A stretch of DNA of 21,682 nt from Mucidula mucida (taxonomy: Eukaryota > Basidiomycota > Agaricomycetes > Agaricales > Physalacriaceae), in NCBI GenBank assembly GCA_015501055.1, contig JADNYV010000566.1, forward strand, positions 1-21,682, written 5' to 3'. The notes below the pieces were generated by a model. It was not told where the DNA came from. It saw only the letters and a program-made list of their open reading frames with translations, and did not search any database. Both the position numbers and the translations under genes were made by a program. Below are positions 1 to 10,016 of this stretch, piece after piece (positions within the stretch are counted from its first letter, which is position 1; each line of letters opens with the position of its first letter).

Positions 1-701
1 TGGATTTCTGCTAGTAGTGGTGCGTGAAGACCGAGGGCCTCTGACAGCAGGGCTGCGGGAACGCGCCGAGGGCCCAGATGGCACAGCATATGATGATTCA
101 CCAGACAATTGAGACGCGTGATCCGTTGGGTGCAGATGGGCAGCGCTGCGAGGGCGCGAGTGCATGCCAGTATCCTTGGAGCTGACGGTGACTGAATCAT
201 CATCTGGTTCGATGACAGACGGGGTTCCGAATGAGAAGGAAAGCTCGCTGCCATTGCGCGATCGGTACTCGTCCAATGAGATGACCGAGGAGGTGTCAGA
301 AAGACTGGGACCGTCGTAGTCGACGCTTATGTGGACGCGAAGGGTTATTTTGCGACTTCCAAAACTACGGCCGGACAGAATAGAGGCTGCCGACGACAAT
401 GGTGGATCGTCGGTGTGGACCTGGAGAGTATTGTGATGGCCGAGGTCAGTGTGTGTTCTGTTACGGATGTCCGTAACCTCTCCATCGTCGTCCTTGTATA
501 GGTTTGTATACGCAGAGGCCGAAACGAGAAGCATTGCTCGAGGATAATGAATTAATAAATAAGGAATTTAGTGAAGAGATGCGTACCTGGGACGGAGAGA
601 AAGGTACGTTCTTTGAGAGGAGAAAGGTGATCCTCTTATTCCAGCGGATCAAAGGTGCATTTGACGATGAGGGTATGACTGGTCGGTTTTGCATGATGCA
701 T
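1..701 (-). CDS. PB1-domain protein, N-terminal part, truncated by window edge, with frame breaks
   Basis: A minus-strand gene runs off the left edge. From the ATG at 701 the first frame gives a PB1-like opening (TLIVKCTFDPLE). After one extra base near 640 it continues as KRITFLLSKNVPF. An intron with donor GTACGC at 586 follows. The next coding piece carries a QCFS-like segment, a probable second indel near 525, and then the acidic PB1 signature YKDDDGEVTDI at about 502-470. From about 430 to position 1 the frame is open without a stop and reads as a Ser-rich linker (SSAASILSGRSFG, SVDYDGPSLSDTSS). PB1 domains mediate head-to-tail or paired protein assembly, for example in NBR1/p62-like cargo receptors. 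A ZZ or NBR1-like C-terminus would lie outside the window and is only a guess. Exon ends are uncertain because of the indels. Confidence 0.55.
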
Positions 702-997
702 GAGAGTCACACGCGTAGTGTGCCGTTCCGCAAAGGGCATTCCATGCGCAGCATTCCGTGAATAGAACATCGCGCTATTCTGCTCTCACTTAAGAGCATG
801 CCTGAACCAGAGTTTCTTGGTCGAAATTTGAACACAGCTTTTCGTTGACTAACCACTGACTCAGGCGAGTGACGCCAGCTGGCCCGCGGGACGGCGTATA
901 AACACCGGATCTTCATCTGTCGCGCGTACCGTACCAACTATAAAACTCGGTGTCTTTCCATCCTATTCCTTGTGGAAAAGAACCTTGCTCTCTGAGT
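702..997. promoter_or_regulatory. Divergent promoter between the PB1 gene and the acyltransferase gene
   Basis: The 296 bp between two divergently oriented start codons contain no supported ORF. TATAAAA at 939-945 lies 53 bp upstream of the plus-strand ATG at 998, a good TATA position. A second TATAAAC is at 897-903. TGACTCA at 857-863 is a perfect AP-1/Gcn4-type bZIP site. None is tested; the assignment rests on motif and position only. Confidence 0.4.
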
Positions 998-2335
998 ATG
1001 TCTTTGCGCAAAAGCAGGCAAGTTGGCGCTGCTTCTTCCGCGCGTTATCTCACCCTTTCTGCAGGTCTTTTGGAACAATTTCATGCTACGCGGCACAACT
1101 TGAATCTCGACTCCTGCGTTGTCTGTGCTGCAGAATATGTCCACAAGGGCCCCCTTCTGCTATCAAAACAAGTTCTGTACCCTGCTCTAAAACAGGTTGT
1201 CCAGTCTCACGCAGCATTGGGAGTCTATTTCGTCGATGAATCCATTAACAGCTCTACGTTTCACAAGTTGGACCAGATCAACTTGGACGACGTTGTTGAA
1301 TTCGTTGCTGCCAGGGACATTGCGATGTTCTTGAGGACAGTTTGCCACGCCTTTTGACACCCAGGCGAAGCTCCCACTCTGGAGGATAATTGTGCTCGAC
1401 GAAAGAATGGTCGTTTTCGCCTTTCATCATGGTATCGGAGATGGATTAAGTGGTCTAAGCATTCCACAAAACGCTATCTCGTTTTCTGGCACTTTCTAGT
1501 GCAGAAGACGACCCCACACCTTTGGTAATTCCCTCTGTTTTCCACTCTCCGACCCGATAGATAAACTTGTCAATCTCTCGCCGCGCTTCTCACAGTCCTA
1601 TGGGAAATATGCAAACTTATCATACCTGTGGCTTGGACATCAGGCGCCTCAGCGTGGACTGGCGCTCCGATAGGCACCAAGCCATCCCCCGCTGCAGACG
1701 TTCGGATCATTCGATTCTCTGTTGCAGAGGCCTCGCGCTTTCATGCTGCGTGTCGATCTAATCAAGCGACCGTGACATCTGCAGTGTTCACCCTAGCCGT
1801 GGCAGCTGTGTCTCAAGTCATTGGACCGACAGAGTTCAAAACGCTGTCGACAACTATCCCCATTTCCCTTCGTCCATTGTCAAATACACCGTCCGACGTA
1901 TTTTGTGACCAGGTTTCAGCCTATCTGCATTACCCGCCTCTTACACCATCCTTCTCATGGGATGACGCCTCGCATTGCGCCTCAGAGCTCCGCCGACAGC
2001 GGTCAGTTTGTCCCGCGGTAATTGGGCTTCTGAAATATCTAAACGGGAATTACGCGGGATACTTTACGGGCAAGTACGGCGGGAAGAGAGCAGGGAGTTT
2101 TGAGGTGTCTAATCCTGGATTGTTTGACCGTGGCGAAGATGGTCCCTGGGCAATAGAGTCTATGTGGTTTGCGCAGTGCGATGCTTATGTTGGAAGCGCG
2201 CTCAAGCTGAACGTTGTAGGGCTATCTAAAGGGGGTCTTACGATCACGGTGACTAGTGGGAAAGAAGCATTAGAGCCTGGGGTCTTGGATAGATTTGTTG
2301 AAGGATTTACGGAGCTTTTCTATACCCTTATTTGA
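998..2335 (+). pseudogene. Alcohol O-acetyltransferase-like acyltransferase, frame broken in about four places
   Basis: Pieces in three frames join into one fungal AATase-type protein (CoA-dependent acyltransferase fold, ATF1/ATF2-like; it would make acetate esters from acetyl-CoA and alcohols). In order: N-terminal segment FHATRHNLNLDSCVV from about 1076; QFATPFDTQAKLPLWRIIV from 1338; catalytic HHGIGDG (HxxxD) at 1425-1445; AFHKTLSRFLALSS from 1459; PLSDPIDKLVNLS from 1542; IPVAWTSG from about 1622, then an open frame to the stop at 2333-2335 with RAGSFEVSNPG. The frame changes near 1320-1340, 1446-1459, 1536-1542 and 1606-1622. The four shifts sum to zero, so the end returns to the starting frame. 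No intron of 45 nt or more explains them, because conserved residues continue across each break. ATG 998 is preferred over the in-frame ATG at 950 because of the TATA box at 939. This is either a decayed gene or a stretch of assembly error. Confidence 0.65.
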
Positions 2336-2526
2336 GTATCTGTGTTTACCATGTGTTCTGCCATCAACGATCAGAAGTTACGCGACGCGTTGGTCACGCA
2401 GCATTGTGACCACTGTGTCTTCAGTTGCCATTCGCTTCCATCTATCGTTTCCCATTCGCATTGTACGTGTTCAATTTTCCCCTTGTCTGTATTTCGTGCG
2501 TTGATGTCCGTCAAAAACGTTCAGAA

Positions 2527-3367
2527 ATGGCTTGGCAACAATCTAGCAGCCCCTCGCACTTGCGCACCCCACAGAAACAACTGAAACTGTCTACAATAAC
2601 CCCGGAATTCTCTTCGCCGGCCAGCCCAGCCTTCTCTTCGCCACTGAGCTCCGTCCAGGCGCGTCGGAGATCCCAATACAAGTCACATTCGCCTTCGACT
2701 TCCCGCTCATCGTCAAACGTCAAACGCAAGCCAAGCATCCTCTTTACAAACCAGTCCGAGAAGGACCGTGCGCGGCAGAGGTTTCAGGAAGCCTGCTTGG
2801 ACCGTGCTGTCAAGGCGCGGAACAGTGCCGTGAAGCGCAAACGCCATCTTGAGAGCAGTCCCGGCGGCGAGGATGCTATGGACGACGATGCTGAGGACAT
2901 GGATGATGATATCATGAGAGACGAGGCGCGTCTCTTCATGTACTCTTGCTGCTTCCCGAAACTGACACTGTCGGTAGTTTTTCCGCCGCATTGTCGCGCA
3001 TTCGAATCGCCAAACGCGTTACAACTACGTGCTCTCATTTGATCGTGAAGTCGGATCGCCTATAAACCCGGATCTCGAAGATGTTACCAAGTGGGAACGA
3101 GAGCTGCACGGTTAGTAGTTCTGCCATTCTTCGAAGCGTGCTTCTTCGACTTAATGTCTTGGTATAGAGCCAGATGGTCCCAACCTCAACGGCATGACCC
3201 CGGAGGATCTGGAGATTGCTGAACTCGAAGCATATGCTCAGGAATGTGAACGACAAGCCGCCTCAACAGACTTTGATGATGTCCCAGAAGAAGAACTATT
3301 CTTTCTGGATGACTTGGATGAGGGCGAGCCTGAAAGGGATATTGATGCCGCTATGGATACTTCTTGA
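2527..3367 (+). CDS. Hypothetical acidic protein, three exons
   Basis: ATG 2527 sits in a good context (cagaaATGG). Exon 1 encodes a Ser/Pro-rich basic region (SSPASPAFSSPLSS; RKPSILFTNQSEKDRARQRF), then an acidic run (DAMDDDAEDMDDDIMRDE). Exon 2 (2978-3110) gives FFRRIVAHSNRQTRYNYVLSF and a VGSPINPDLEDVTKWEREL segment. The second intron is 3111-3167 (GTTAGT...TATAG). Exon 3 (3168-3367) is acidic and ends at a TGA (LTPEDLE-like MTPEDLEIAELEAYAQEC, DVPEEELFFLDDLDE). The first intron is awkward: a GC...AG intron 2926-2977 keeps the frame and gives about 243 residues. The two GT donors (2930, 2940) would need a one-base change in the five-T run after the acceptor. I do not recognise the family; the acidic and basic patches suggest a nuclear protein, but that is a guess. 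It converges on the RBR gene, with 107 bp between the stops. Confidence 0.7.
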
Positions 3368-3474
3368 GTTATCACTGTCAAGTCTATATTTGAGCCATCC
3401 TACTTCTTTGTTTCCTAGTTTTGTAGCGTTAAACAGGTCATTTGTAATATTACACGACGATCCAGTCTGAAAAC

Positions 3475-6400
3475 TCATTGATACTCTAAATCCGAGCTAC
3501 TGGCCGAATTGTCCTCCCAATCCTCCGAGTCCTCCGAGTCATAGCGGTACTGATGGTGTGCATGCCGAAAAGGGACAGCGGGGACTCTCCTAGCAGGAGG
3601 AGCGACAGCGGGGACTCTCCTAGCAGGAGGAGGGACAAGGGGGACCCTCCTAGCAGGGGGAGGGACAATGGGTATCCTCCGAGCAGGAGGAGGGCCAACG
3701 TGCTCTGCTAACTCAGCAGCGTCGAACAAGCCTCCAGTGCGACACTCATTCCGGGTCCAATGAGCATAGATTTTGTCATCAATCCGCCGGTTGTTAGCCG
3801 CCCCTCTGTGCAGGCTCTTTCCGCAAGTGTAACAGAAGTGTCTAGAAAGGCGGTCATCAGTTATAAGGTCAGCCTAGTAGGGCGACACATACGTATCGCA
3901 TCCTGGAGCTCGACACTGTAAATTGCCGGTGAGTCAACGTCCAAATCAGAGAAGAGCTTCAAACTTACACGCATATGGTTACAGCCATCTATCTTTTCGC
4001 AAGGCGTCCTAAAGAAATGTTAATCACTGGAGCATTATGTTATCTACGAAGTGCCTTACTTGCATCCTGATAGTCAATTGTGAGCACAGCAGCGTATGAG
4101 AGCAAGAAGCGTCGAAACATACCTGGGCAATATTGCAGATCTCCTGCGTCCTTCAGTCTCTGTAACTCTTTCTCCCCATCGCAAGAATGTTCCAATCCAG
4201 AAACTACTGCTTGATTGCAGCGCTTGCACCAAGAAAAATCGCATCCAGGTAACGGGCAATCTAATATATCGGTCCCAGTCGTCTCCTCTCGGTCAAGTCT
4301 GAACATTTGCTTGCATCTTAGATCGTCAGCGACTAGCCTCGTTGACAGATCCAACAACGTACTTTGGGCAAGTGGTATCAACAGCAAACACTGCTACTGA
4401 GAGGCGTTCCAACTTCTGGTAAGACTCCTGAGATATACCAATCACCTCGATGAGCTCTTGTTCAATCGCTGAGGAGGGACTCAGTGAGGGAGAGAAGAAA
4501 AGCGTAAGAACTTACTAGACTTATCGCTTTCATTGTCACAGCAGGGGCAGAAAACTGGATACCGGTCTTCCTGTAACGTTGTTTCAATCTGGGCCCGCAA
4601 ACAAGCTCTGCAAGTTATGTGGTCGCAATGTGGCACAATCGCCTGATTTTCGATGGAATGAACTTCCATGCAGATTACACACGTAAAGATCTGTTGTGGC
4701 GCAATTTCTTGGTTGAGTTGTGCTGTAATCGCTGCCACTCGACGGTCATCCTCGTCGTACTCTCTCTGCAAGCGCTCAGCAGTCTCTCTATCCTCGTCGT
4801 TCATGTCGTACTGGGCATATGTGTCATGGGAAGGTGGAATGAAAGGCTGAAGTTCCTCGTGGTCAAGAATTTTCACCATCAAGTCTTCCCGCTCCGACGC
4901 CAACTTGCCATGCTCCAGGTCGTAATGTCCTTGAATTTGAAGGGCTATGACGGCATCCTGGGCCGCTAATTCCACCTCACTAACTCGCGTCGTCCAGGAG
5001 AAGTCCTGCTTCTGAGAGGGTAAGCGGTCGACAACTGTTCCAACAGCGGTGGCGTCACGACTCCGGAGGGGGAAATGCTCTCCGTCAACGCGCCTATGCT
5101 CCGATTCAGGGTCAGAGCTGCTGGCCGAGGGGTTGAATCTGATCTGTAGAGCTCTGAGATCTTTCATGGACCTCCGACCTTCGGGTCTCGAGACGCTGTT
5201 CGTTGGAGATTCCTTTCCGAGAGACTCCAACCACAACAGGGTCCGCGTGCCTCGTAGCCTCGCCTTGATGATTAATGCCCTGGTGCAGTTCAAGCTTCTC
5301 TATATTGACCAGCCGCTCCGAGTCCGACGGCTCTTTCTGGGGACCCTCTGCGTGAGAGCGAACGAATGGACGAGCGGTGTTATGAACCTCTAGACGAAGC
5401 CCCTGGCGCTCATGTACTTTTTGAAGCGCTTCCGCTAGCAGATAATCAGGCTGTCGGTGAGCAGCGTTCGTTGGCTTGCTCTGAGACTGATGCTGATAGA
5501 TCATATCATCGTCCCCGCGTCCATCTCGAAAATCCGACTGCCTTTCCCGCAAAAACTCCCTCTGCAGTGCTTCTGCCAGATTACGATCCAAGGTGTCATC
5601 GGGAACAGAGGTCCTAGCTTCAGGCTGCGCGTGTCCATCTTGTGAAAGTGCTGCTGGTATACGGATCGAATCTTGAGGCTCGGCCTGACCTAGCAACTGA
5701 CGCTTTAGGTTCAGTACTTGGGCCTTGAGCTCGCGCAGTGTCAAACTGTCCTCAGACAAGGGGTGATCGGAGTGCGAGTAAAGCATGTTCGTCTGCTTCG
5801 ACACGAGCTCATCATACGAATTCGATTGCTTCTCGAGTACTGTGCTGCCGTCGTCGACACGGTGATGTACAGCTCTTTTCGATACGGCGAGCCGTTCTCG
5901 CTCGAGTATCTCAAGCCTCCGACGCAAGAACGTCAACTCGTGTTCTTGATTACTGGCTCTTGTAGAAAGATCATCCGTCAGTGGACATTCTTTGTCTAGG
6001 TCTAATGTCTCCACACGGTGATGACACTGCCTGGTGCGAAATGCTCCTGGCCTTTCGTCGGATAATGATAAAGGAAGAAGAGGTGCCTTTTCAGAAGTAG
6101 ACTTGGCGTCGTTGTCGGTAAACCGTCTGCGATCCGCATGATCGCGACGGCTGCAAACAGCTGCGAGTTGAGCTTTCAGTCTATCATTGTCTGACAGCAG
6201 CGATGTCTGTGCTGTCGTTGAGGTCTCCAGGGCTTGCCTCAGCGCCTGGACCTCGGTGCTGTCGGTGGCAGACGAAGAAGCTAGCTCCCTGCGTTCCTTT
6301 CGAAGCCTTTCCAGTTCCCTTCTCTGAGACAGAAGTACACTGTACATCTCAATATCGGCAGCAAGTTGGACGACCGGAGGATTGGGATCAACGAATATCT

Positions 6401-7158
6401 GAGACTGGAAGATATCAAAATACTCGGTTGATTGCCATTCCCCGTCGTCCAAGTCAAGGTCCACATGAAAGAGATCGGAAAGATAAGAAGCTGCAGCTTC
6501 GGGTTTGGTGAACAAGAGTAAGCCAGCGCCATCAGGGTGATCATGCTGACGAGGATGAGAGTCGAAGATGGCGTAGACACTGCCTCGTTTGTTGAATATC
6601 TTAGCACACGCTATAATTTCAGGGATGCGGGTGATGATGGCGACCGCAGGCTTCTTACCGGGGGCATAAACCTCGAGCTTCCTGCATAGATGTCAAGACT
6701 TGAGGTGACTGAAACGAATAACATACCGGAGTGTCTCTAGGAAGCCGCCGCCATTGACGAGGCCCTGTTCGACTTCAACAGTTTCCATAGCTGTCCGGAA
6801 GGTAGTCATTGTGACAATTCCCTCAACTTCAAGGTGGGCATCACAGCCTGCTGTGGCCCACAGACGACAGATGGACATGATGTCCTGGAAAAGTTGTCAG
6901 GACGTGTATAAATGTTATAAATCCAACAGAGAATACCTGTATCTTGTCGAGAGAAGTGATCCGCTTCAATACATCGTCGGGGTCCCCAGCGGACCCCACG
7001 AGTTTGATGACGGTCCTGGCAAAATTGGCAGCGGCCATGCCACAGGATGATACGGCACCAGTCGCGTATTGGCTCGTTCCTGGATAGCTGGTCGTCAACT
7101 GGGAAGTCCTGAAAAGTTTATCGATGTCATCTTCCGTTTGTATACCATGGGGAAGCAT
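3475..7158 (-). CDS. RING-IBR-RING (RBR) E3 ubiquitin ligase with papain-like N-terminal domain
   Basis: Exons: 6937-7158, 6727-6884, 5179-6681, 4516-5120, 4363-4468, 4123-4316, 4060-4066 (7 nt), 3969-4008, 3893-3915, 3475-3841; about 1074 residues. RBR ligases accept ubiquitin from an E2 on a RING2 cysteine before passing it to substrate. RING1 spans about residues 775-822 (CVIC...HCDHITC...CPCC). The IBR region follows (CPKC...CPLPGC...WCKRC). RING2 is CPGCKTPCEKIDGCNHMRC, with the expected catalytic Cys at 941 in GCNHM, then FCYTC. The N-terminus (1-180) has AVSSCGMAAANFAR (Cys39) and FDSHPR (Asp167, His169), as in a papain-like fold often seen in mushroom IBR proteins. Residues about 210-640 are a long charged, heptad-rich region. 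The C-terminus has PPARRVP repeats and an acidic tail. Intron 5121-5178 has a poor donor (GTCGGA); the alternative is a one-base indel near 5120. Confidence 0.88.
3571..3690 (-). repeat. Four tandem 30-bp units encoding a Pro/Arg decapeptide repeat
   Basis: Four contiguous 30-bp units lie at 3571-3600, 3601-3630, 3631-3660 and 3661-3690. On the minus strand each encodes a variant of PPARRVPxVP near the C-terminus of the RBR ligase, just after RING2. The first two units (3571-3630) differ by a single base and the outer copy (3661-3690) is most diverged, so expansion looks recent at the C-terminal end. The unit length keeps the frame, so copy number can vary without breaking the protein. Confidence 0.85.
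4060..4066 (-). other. Seven-nucleotide microexon of the RBR gene
   Basis: The exon GATGCAA is flanked by introns 4067-4122 (GTATGT...TATCAG, 56 nt) and 4009-4059 (GTAAGG...TTTAG, 51 nt). It supplies two bases of Gly930, all of Cys931 and two bases of Lys932. That completes the second zinc-binding Cys of RING2 (CPGCKTPC). Skipping it would remove this Cys and shift the frame. The evidence is the exact phase match on both sides together with the restored CPxC motif. Confidence 0.8.
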
Positions 7159-7688
7159 GATGCGCGTCGGGCTGAGGAGAAGATTTGGAGAATGTTGAGC
7201 ATGATTACTCGCCTTTTATTCGTATGGTATCCCAGGAGTGAGGCATTGCTAAGCACAATAATCTAGTATGTGCTAAAGACTAACAATAACATTCTCACCC
7301 GAACAAAAGAATCGAATTTCGTGGCTGACCACTGATCGGTGAAATTGGAGGAAGCACAAGAACGTGAGAAAACTGACAACAATTGGTACCAAAAGGAATT
7401 CGAACGTAACCGACGACGAAACGCAAGTGCCCTTTAATAGATAATAGGCCTGACGACTATGAACAATAAGGATAAGCGCACTCCGGTCAATGCTCTACTC
7501 CCCCCAAGATTTTTTCCTGATATGCAGACAATTTCATGAACCACAGGCCCCAACACCACAGGTAGTAGAAGCACCAAAGTGGCAGCGCACTCACTTGATA
7601 GCCACAAGTGCAATGACTATTGCCTTAAGTATATCACCCAAAGAACGTTCAACTTCATGGTTCCAGCTCCGTATGTGCTACTTTCGAC
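7159..7688. other. Intergenic: RBR promoter and 3' flank of the small 7689-8089 gene
   Basis: Both flanking genes are on the minus strand, so this 530 bp should hold the RBR 5' region and the 3' end of the next gene. I found no supported ORF on either strand. Two CCAAT boxes in minus-strand orientation (ATTGG at 7344-7348 and 7382-7386) lie about 190 and 225 bp upstream of the RBR start. They could be HAP/NF-Y sites. Nothing else stands out. Confidence 0.4.
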
Positions 7689-8089
7689 CTAGAGTCCGGA
7701 TGTTTCGTCTTTGCCTTGTTGCGCATCACCATTCAAAACTTCATTTTTCAAATCGCCTCCGTTCAATGACTGATCAATAGCACCGGTCGCATTATCTTTG
7801 CGATATGGATCCTGACCGCCACGCTGCGACTTGTCAGACCAGACATTGGGTGATGCACCGTATCCGCCAGACGATGTCGCTGAAGGCATAATTAATCGTG
7901 TATAATAACTGTCTTCAAGAGAAACTCACTATCGCCAGCAGAAGGATAGTTTTTGGTACTGCTGTCAAAACTCTTACGCTCAACTTCTAACAGATGCGTC
8001 GGTACTTCGAACCAGAAAAGGTCACGATCAACCATACCGTCACCTGCAAATGAGCCTGTGAATGCGTTCTGAGTAGTACTAGTAGACAT
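7689..8089 (-). CDS. Small hypothetical protein, two exons
   Basis: Exon 1 (7930-8089) starts at ATG 8089 (MSTSTTQNAFTGSF) and continues GDGMVDRDLFWFEVPTHLLE. The intron is 7880-7929 (GTGAGT...TTCAG, 50 nt) and exon 2 (7689-7879) ends at a TGA, giving 116 residues. The second half is Gly/Asn/Asp-rich and hydrophilic (GGYGASPNVWSDKSQRGGQDPY). It has no signal peptide, membrane segment or zinc motif. An in-frame ATG at 8146 would add 19 residues (MDDIKLRVISRHINSTLTL); I prefer 8089 because the conserved-looking part begins there. I do not recognise a named family. The clean splice and lack of frame breaks support a real gene. It lies downstream of RPT4 on the same strand, with 311 bp between them. 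Confidence 0.7.
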
Positions 8090-8400
8090 GAGGGTGAGTG
8101 TTGAGTTTATGTGTCTCGAAATGACGCGAAGTTTGATGTCATCCATTGGAGCCCCACAATCGATTGGTAGCAGTCAAGCCGCTCAATGCCAGCTTTTCAA
8201 AAGCTCGAAGTCGCCGATTGAAAACACAAATTGAAGTCGACGCTTTGTAAGGTAGCAAACAACTACTGCGATTTATTTGAAGCCTCGCCTGATATAATGC
8301 TATACCAAATTTACGACCTCATGTTATGTGTCGAGCTCCGGCGCCAATTGTTGTTTCGTCCAATCTTCAATACAAGAGCTGAGAATAGAAATTACGATGT
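8090..8400. other. Intergenic: RPT4 3' flank and promoter of the small gene
   Basis: These 311 bp lie between two minus-strand genes. The short ORFs seen here are out of frame with any recognisable protein. I found no RNA gene, repeat or clear regulatory motif. Confidence 0.4.
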
Positions 8401-9990
8401 CTAGGCAGAATATTCCAACTTGGCTGCAAGAGAATCAGAATTGGCCTTGGAGACTACGGAAAGACTCACTCTCATGCTTCTTTGCATCGCTCACTTTCCG
8501 CGCAGCCTTGGTCAGATCTTCTTGATTTATGTACTCACTACACGCGAGGTGAGTGGTAATGGAGCTCAAAGTAAGGCAAAAGGGGCTTACCGATCATCTC
8601 GAATTGCGAACATGCCTGCCTCCGTCACGACGTTACGTAGGTCAGCACCGTTGAATCCGTCGGAGAGCTATGTACCCCGATGAGAGTCAATGTCATGAAT
8701 TGGAGAGGAGACAAACAGACCTTGACGATAGCCTCATAGTCGATTTCGCCATCCTTGTTGACCGGCGCAGCATGAATTTTGAGGATCTCCAACCGTGCCT
8801 GCTCATTTGGAAGAGGAACCTCAACTTTCCGATCAAGACGCCCTGGACGAAGTAGAGCGGGATCAAGTGTATCTGGTCGATTGGTTGCCATTATTAACTT
8901 TGTACGACCCAAAGAGTCGAAACCGTCCATCTGGTTGAGAAGCTATAGAGAATATCAGATATTGAGAAGCATTGATGACTGACTACAGCAGACCTCCATA
9001 AGAGTGCGCTGGATTTCACGATCAGCACTGGTTCCTTCTGAGAAACGACGACCACCGATGGCGTCAATTTCGTCCATAAAAATCACGCAAGGTTCGTGGT
9101 CTCTAGCATAGCCAAACATTTCACGAACGACGCGCGCACTCTCTCCAATGTATTTGTCTACGATGGCCGAAGAAACGACTTTGAGGAAGTTGGTTTGCAA
9201 CGTTGCAGCAACAGCTCGTGCCAAGAGCGTCTTGCCAGTACCGGGTGGGCCATAAAGCAGGACACCTTTCGGAGGTGTGATTCCGACACGGAGGAATAGC
9301 TCGGGATTGAGAAGGGGGAGTTCTATGATCTGTTAATGATGATCAGGAGCGGCTTGGTAGTGGGAGGAATGGATATACTTCACGCAACTCGCGTACTTGC
9401 TCACCAAGACCGCCAATACCAGCAAATGTCGCCCCTCCCGGATCCTCCAGACTCATCTTGTAAACTAGAGGATCCACTTCGCGTGGAAGAATGCGCATTA
9501 TAGTCAACGTGGTCATGTCGAGCGAAACACGCGTTCCGTTTTTCAGCTTGGCTACTGGTAAAGTAGGGCGATATGACACGACATAGCGAGGACCTGATGA
9601 TGCCTTGACAATGACTGTGGGTTGTTGGAAAACGGAGTCGCAAGAGAGAACTCATTGACGTACATCGGTCGTCGTCCAACTGCTTCATAACCTCGCCGAT
9701 GATCTGGCCAACGGATTGAACGGCCTTTATGTCTTCCTCGGTCTTCTCGTAGTCCTGTTCCAAGTCTTTCAAAGAGAACCGCACTACCGGTCGTCAGAAC
9801 GGCGGTGACGCCCACGAGCAGGTCACTCACGGTTCTTAAGGCTCAGTCCACTGCTTTCATGATTCCGCATTTTCTAAGATTGTGAGAAAGAGTGTGTAAT
9901 ATATGATCAACAAAGTAGTACCTCTCTGTAGCTCTTGAGAGCATCCTGTCGCCGTTGGTCCATTGCGCCCGAAGATGTTGAGGCGTCCAT
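8401..9990 (-). CDS. RPT4: 26S proteasome regulatory AAA-ATPase subunit Rpt4 (PSMC6)
   Basis: Rpt4 is one of six ATPases in the base of the 19S particle, which unfold ubiquitinated substrates and thread them into the 20S core. Nine exons (9922-9990, 9831-9873, 9664-9783, 9379-9614, 8994-9329, 8721-8942, 8591-8667, 8470-8537, 8401-8423) join with every phase matching and give 397 residues, the usual size. After a short N-terminus comes a coiled coil ([20 protein letters not shown]) and the OB region ([16 protein letters not shown]). The AAA core follows: Walker A GPPGTGKT at 183-190, Walker [51 protein letters not shown] and [35 protein letters not shown] and the Walker B context match Rpt4 rather than other Rpt subunits. 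The C-terminus (KLEYSA) lacks HbYX. Several donors are non-consensus (GTCTGT, GTCTGC, GTACTA). The frame is fully intact. Confidence 0.96.
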
Positions 9991-10016
9991 AGTGGATGAT
10001 AGTGTGAACGAGAGAT

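Noticed and set aside
707..937. Minus-strand 76-codon ORF between divergent genes
   Set aside because: It lies in the promoter interval with TATA boxes and shows no recognisable protein features.
1453..1499. Possible 47-nt intron (GTCTAA...TTCTAG) in the acyltransferase
   Set aside because: It would remove AFHKTLSRFLALSS, which fits the family, and leaves a stop soon after in the joined frame.
3571..3690. 30-bp repeats considered as a CRISPR array
   Set aside because: The units are directly adjacent without spacers, lie in a coding exon, and the organism is a eukaryote.
4619..4969. Plus-strand 116-codon ORF opposite the RBR gene
   Set aside because: It is antisense to the RING1 exon, whose Cys/His pattern is unmistakable.
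7490..7780. Plus-strand 96-codon ORF
   Set aside because: Overlaps exon 2 of the minus-strand small gene and intergenic sequence; composition looks random and there is no splice support.
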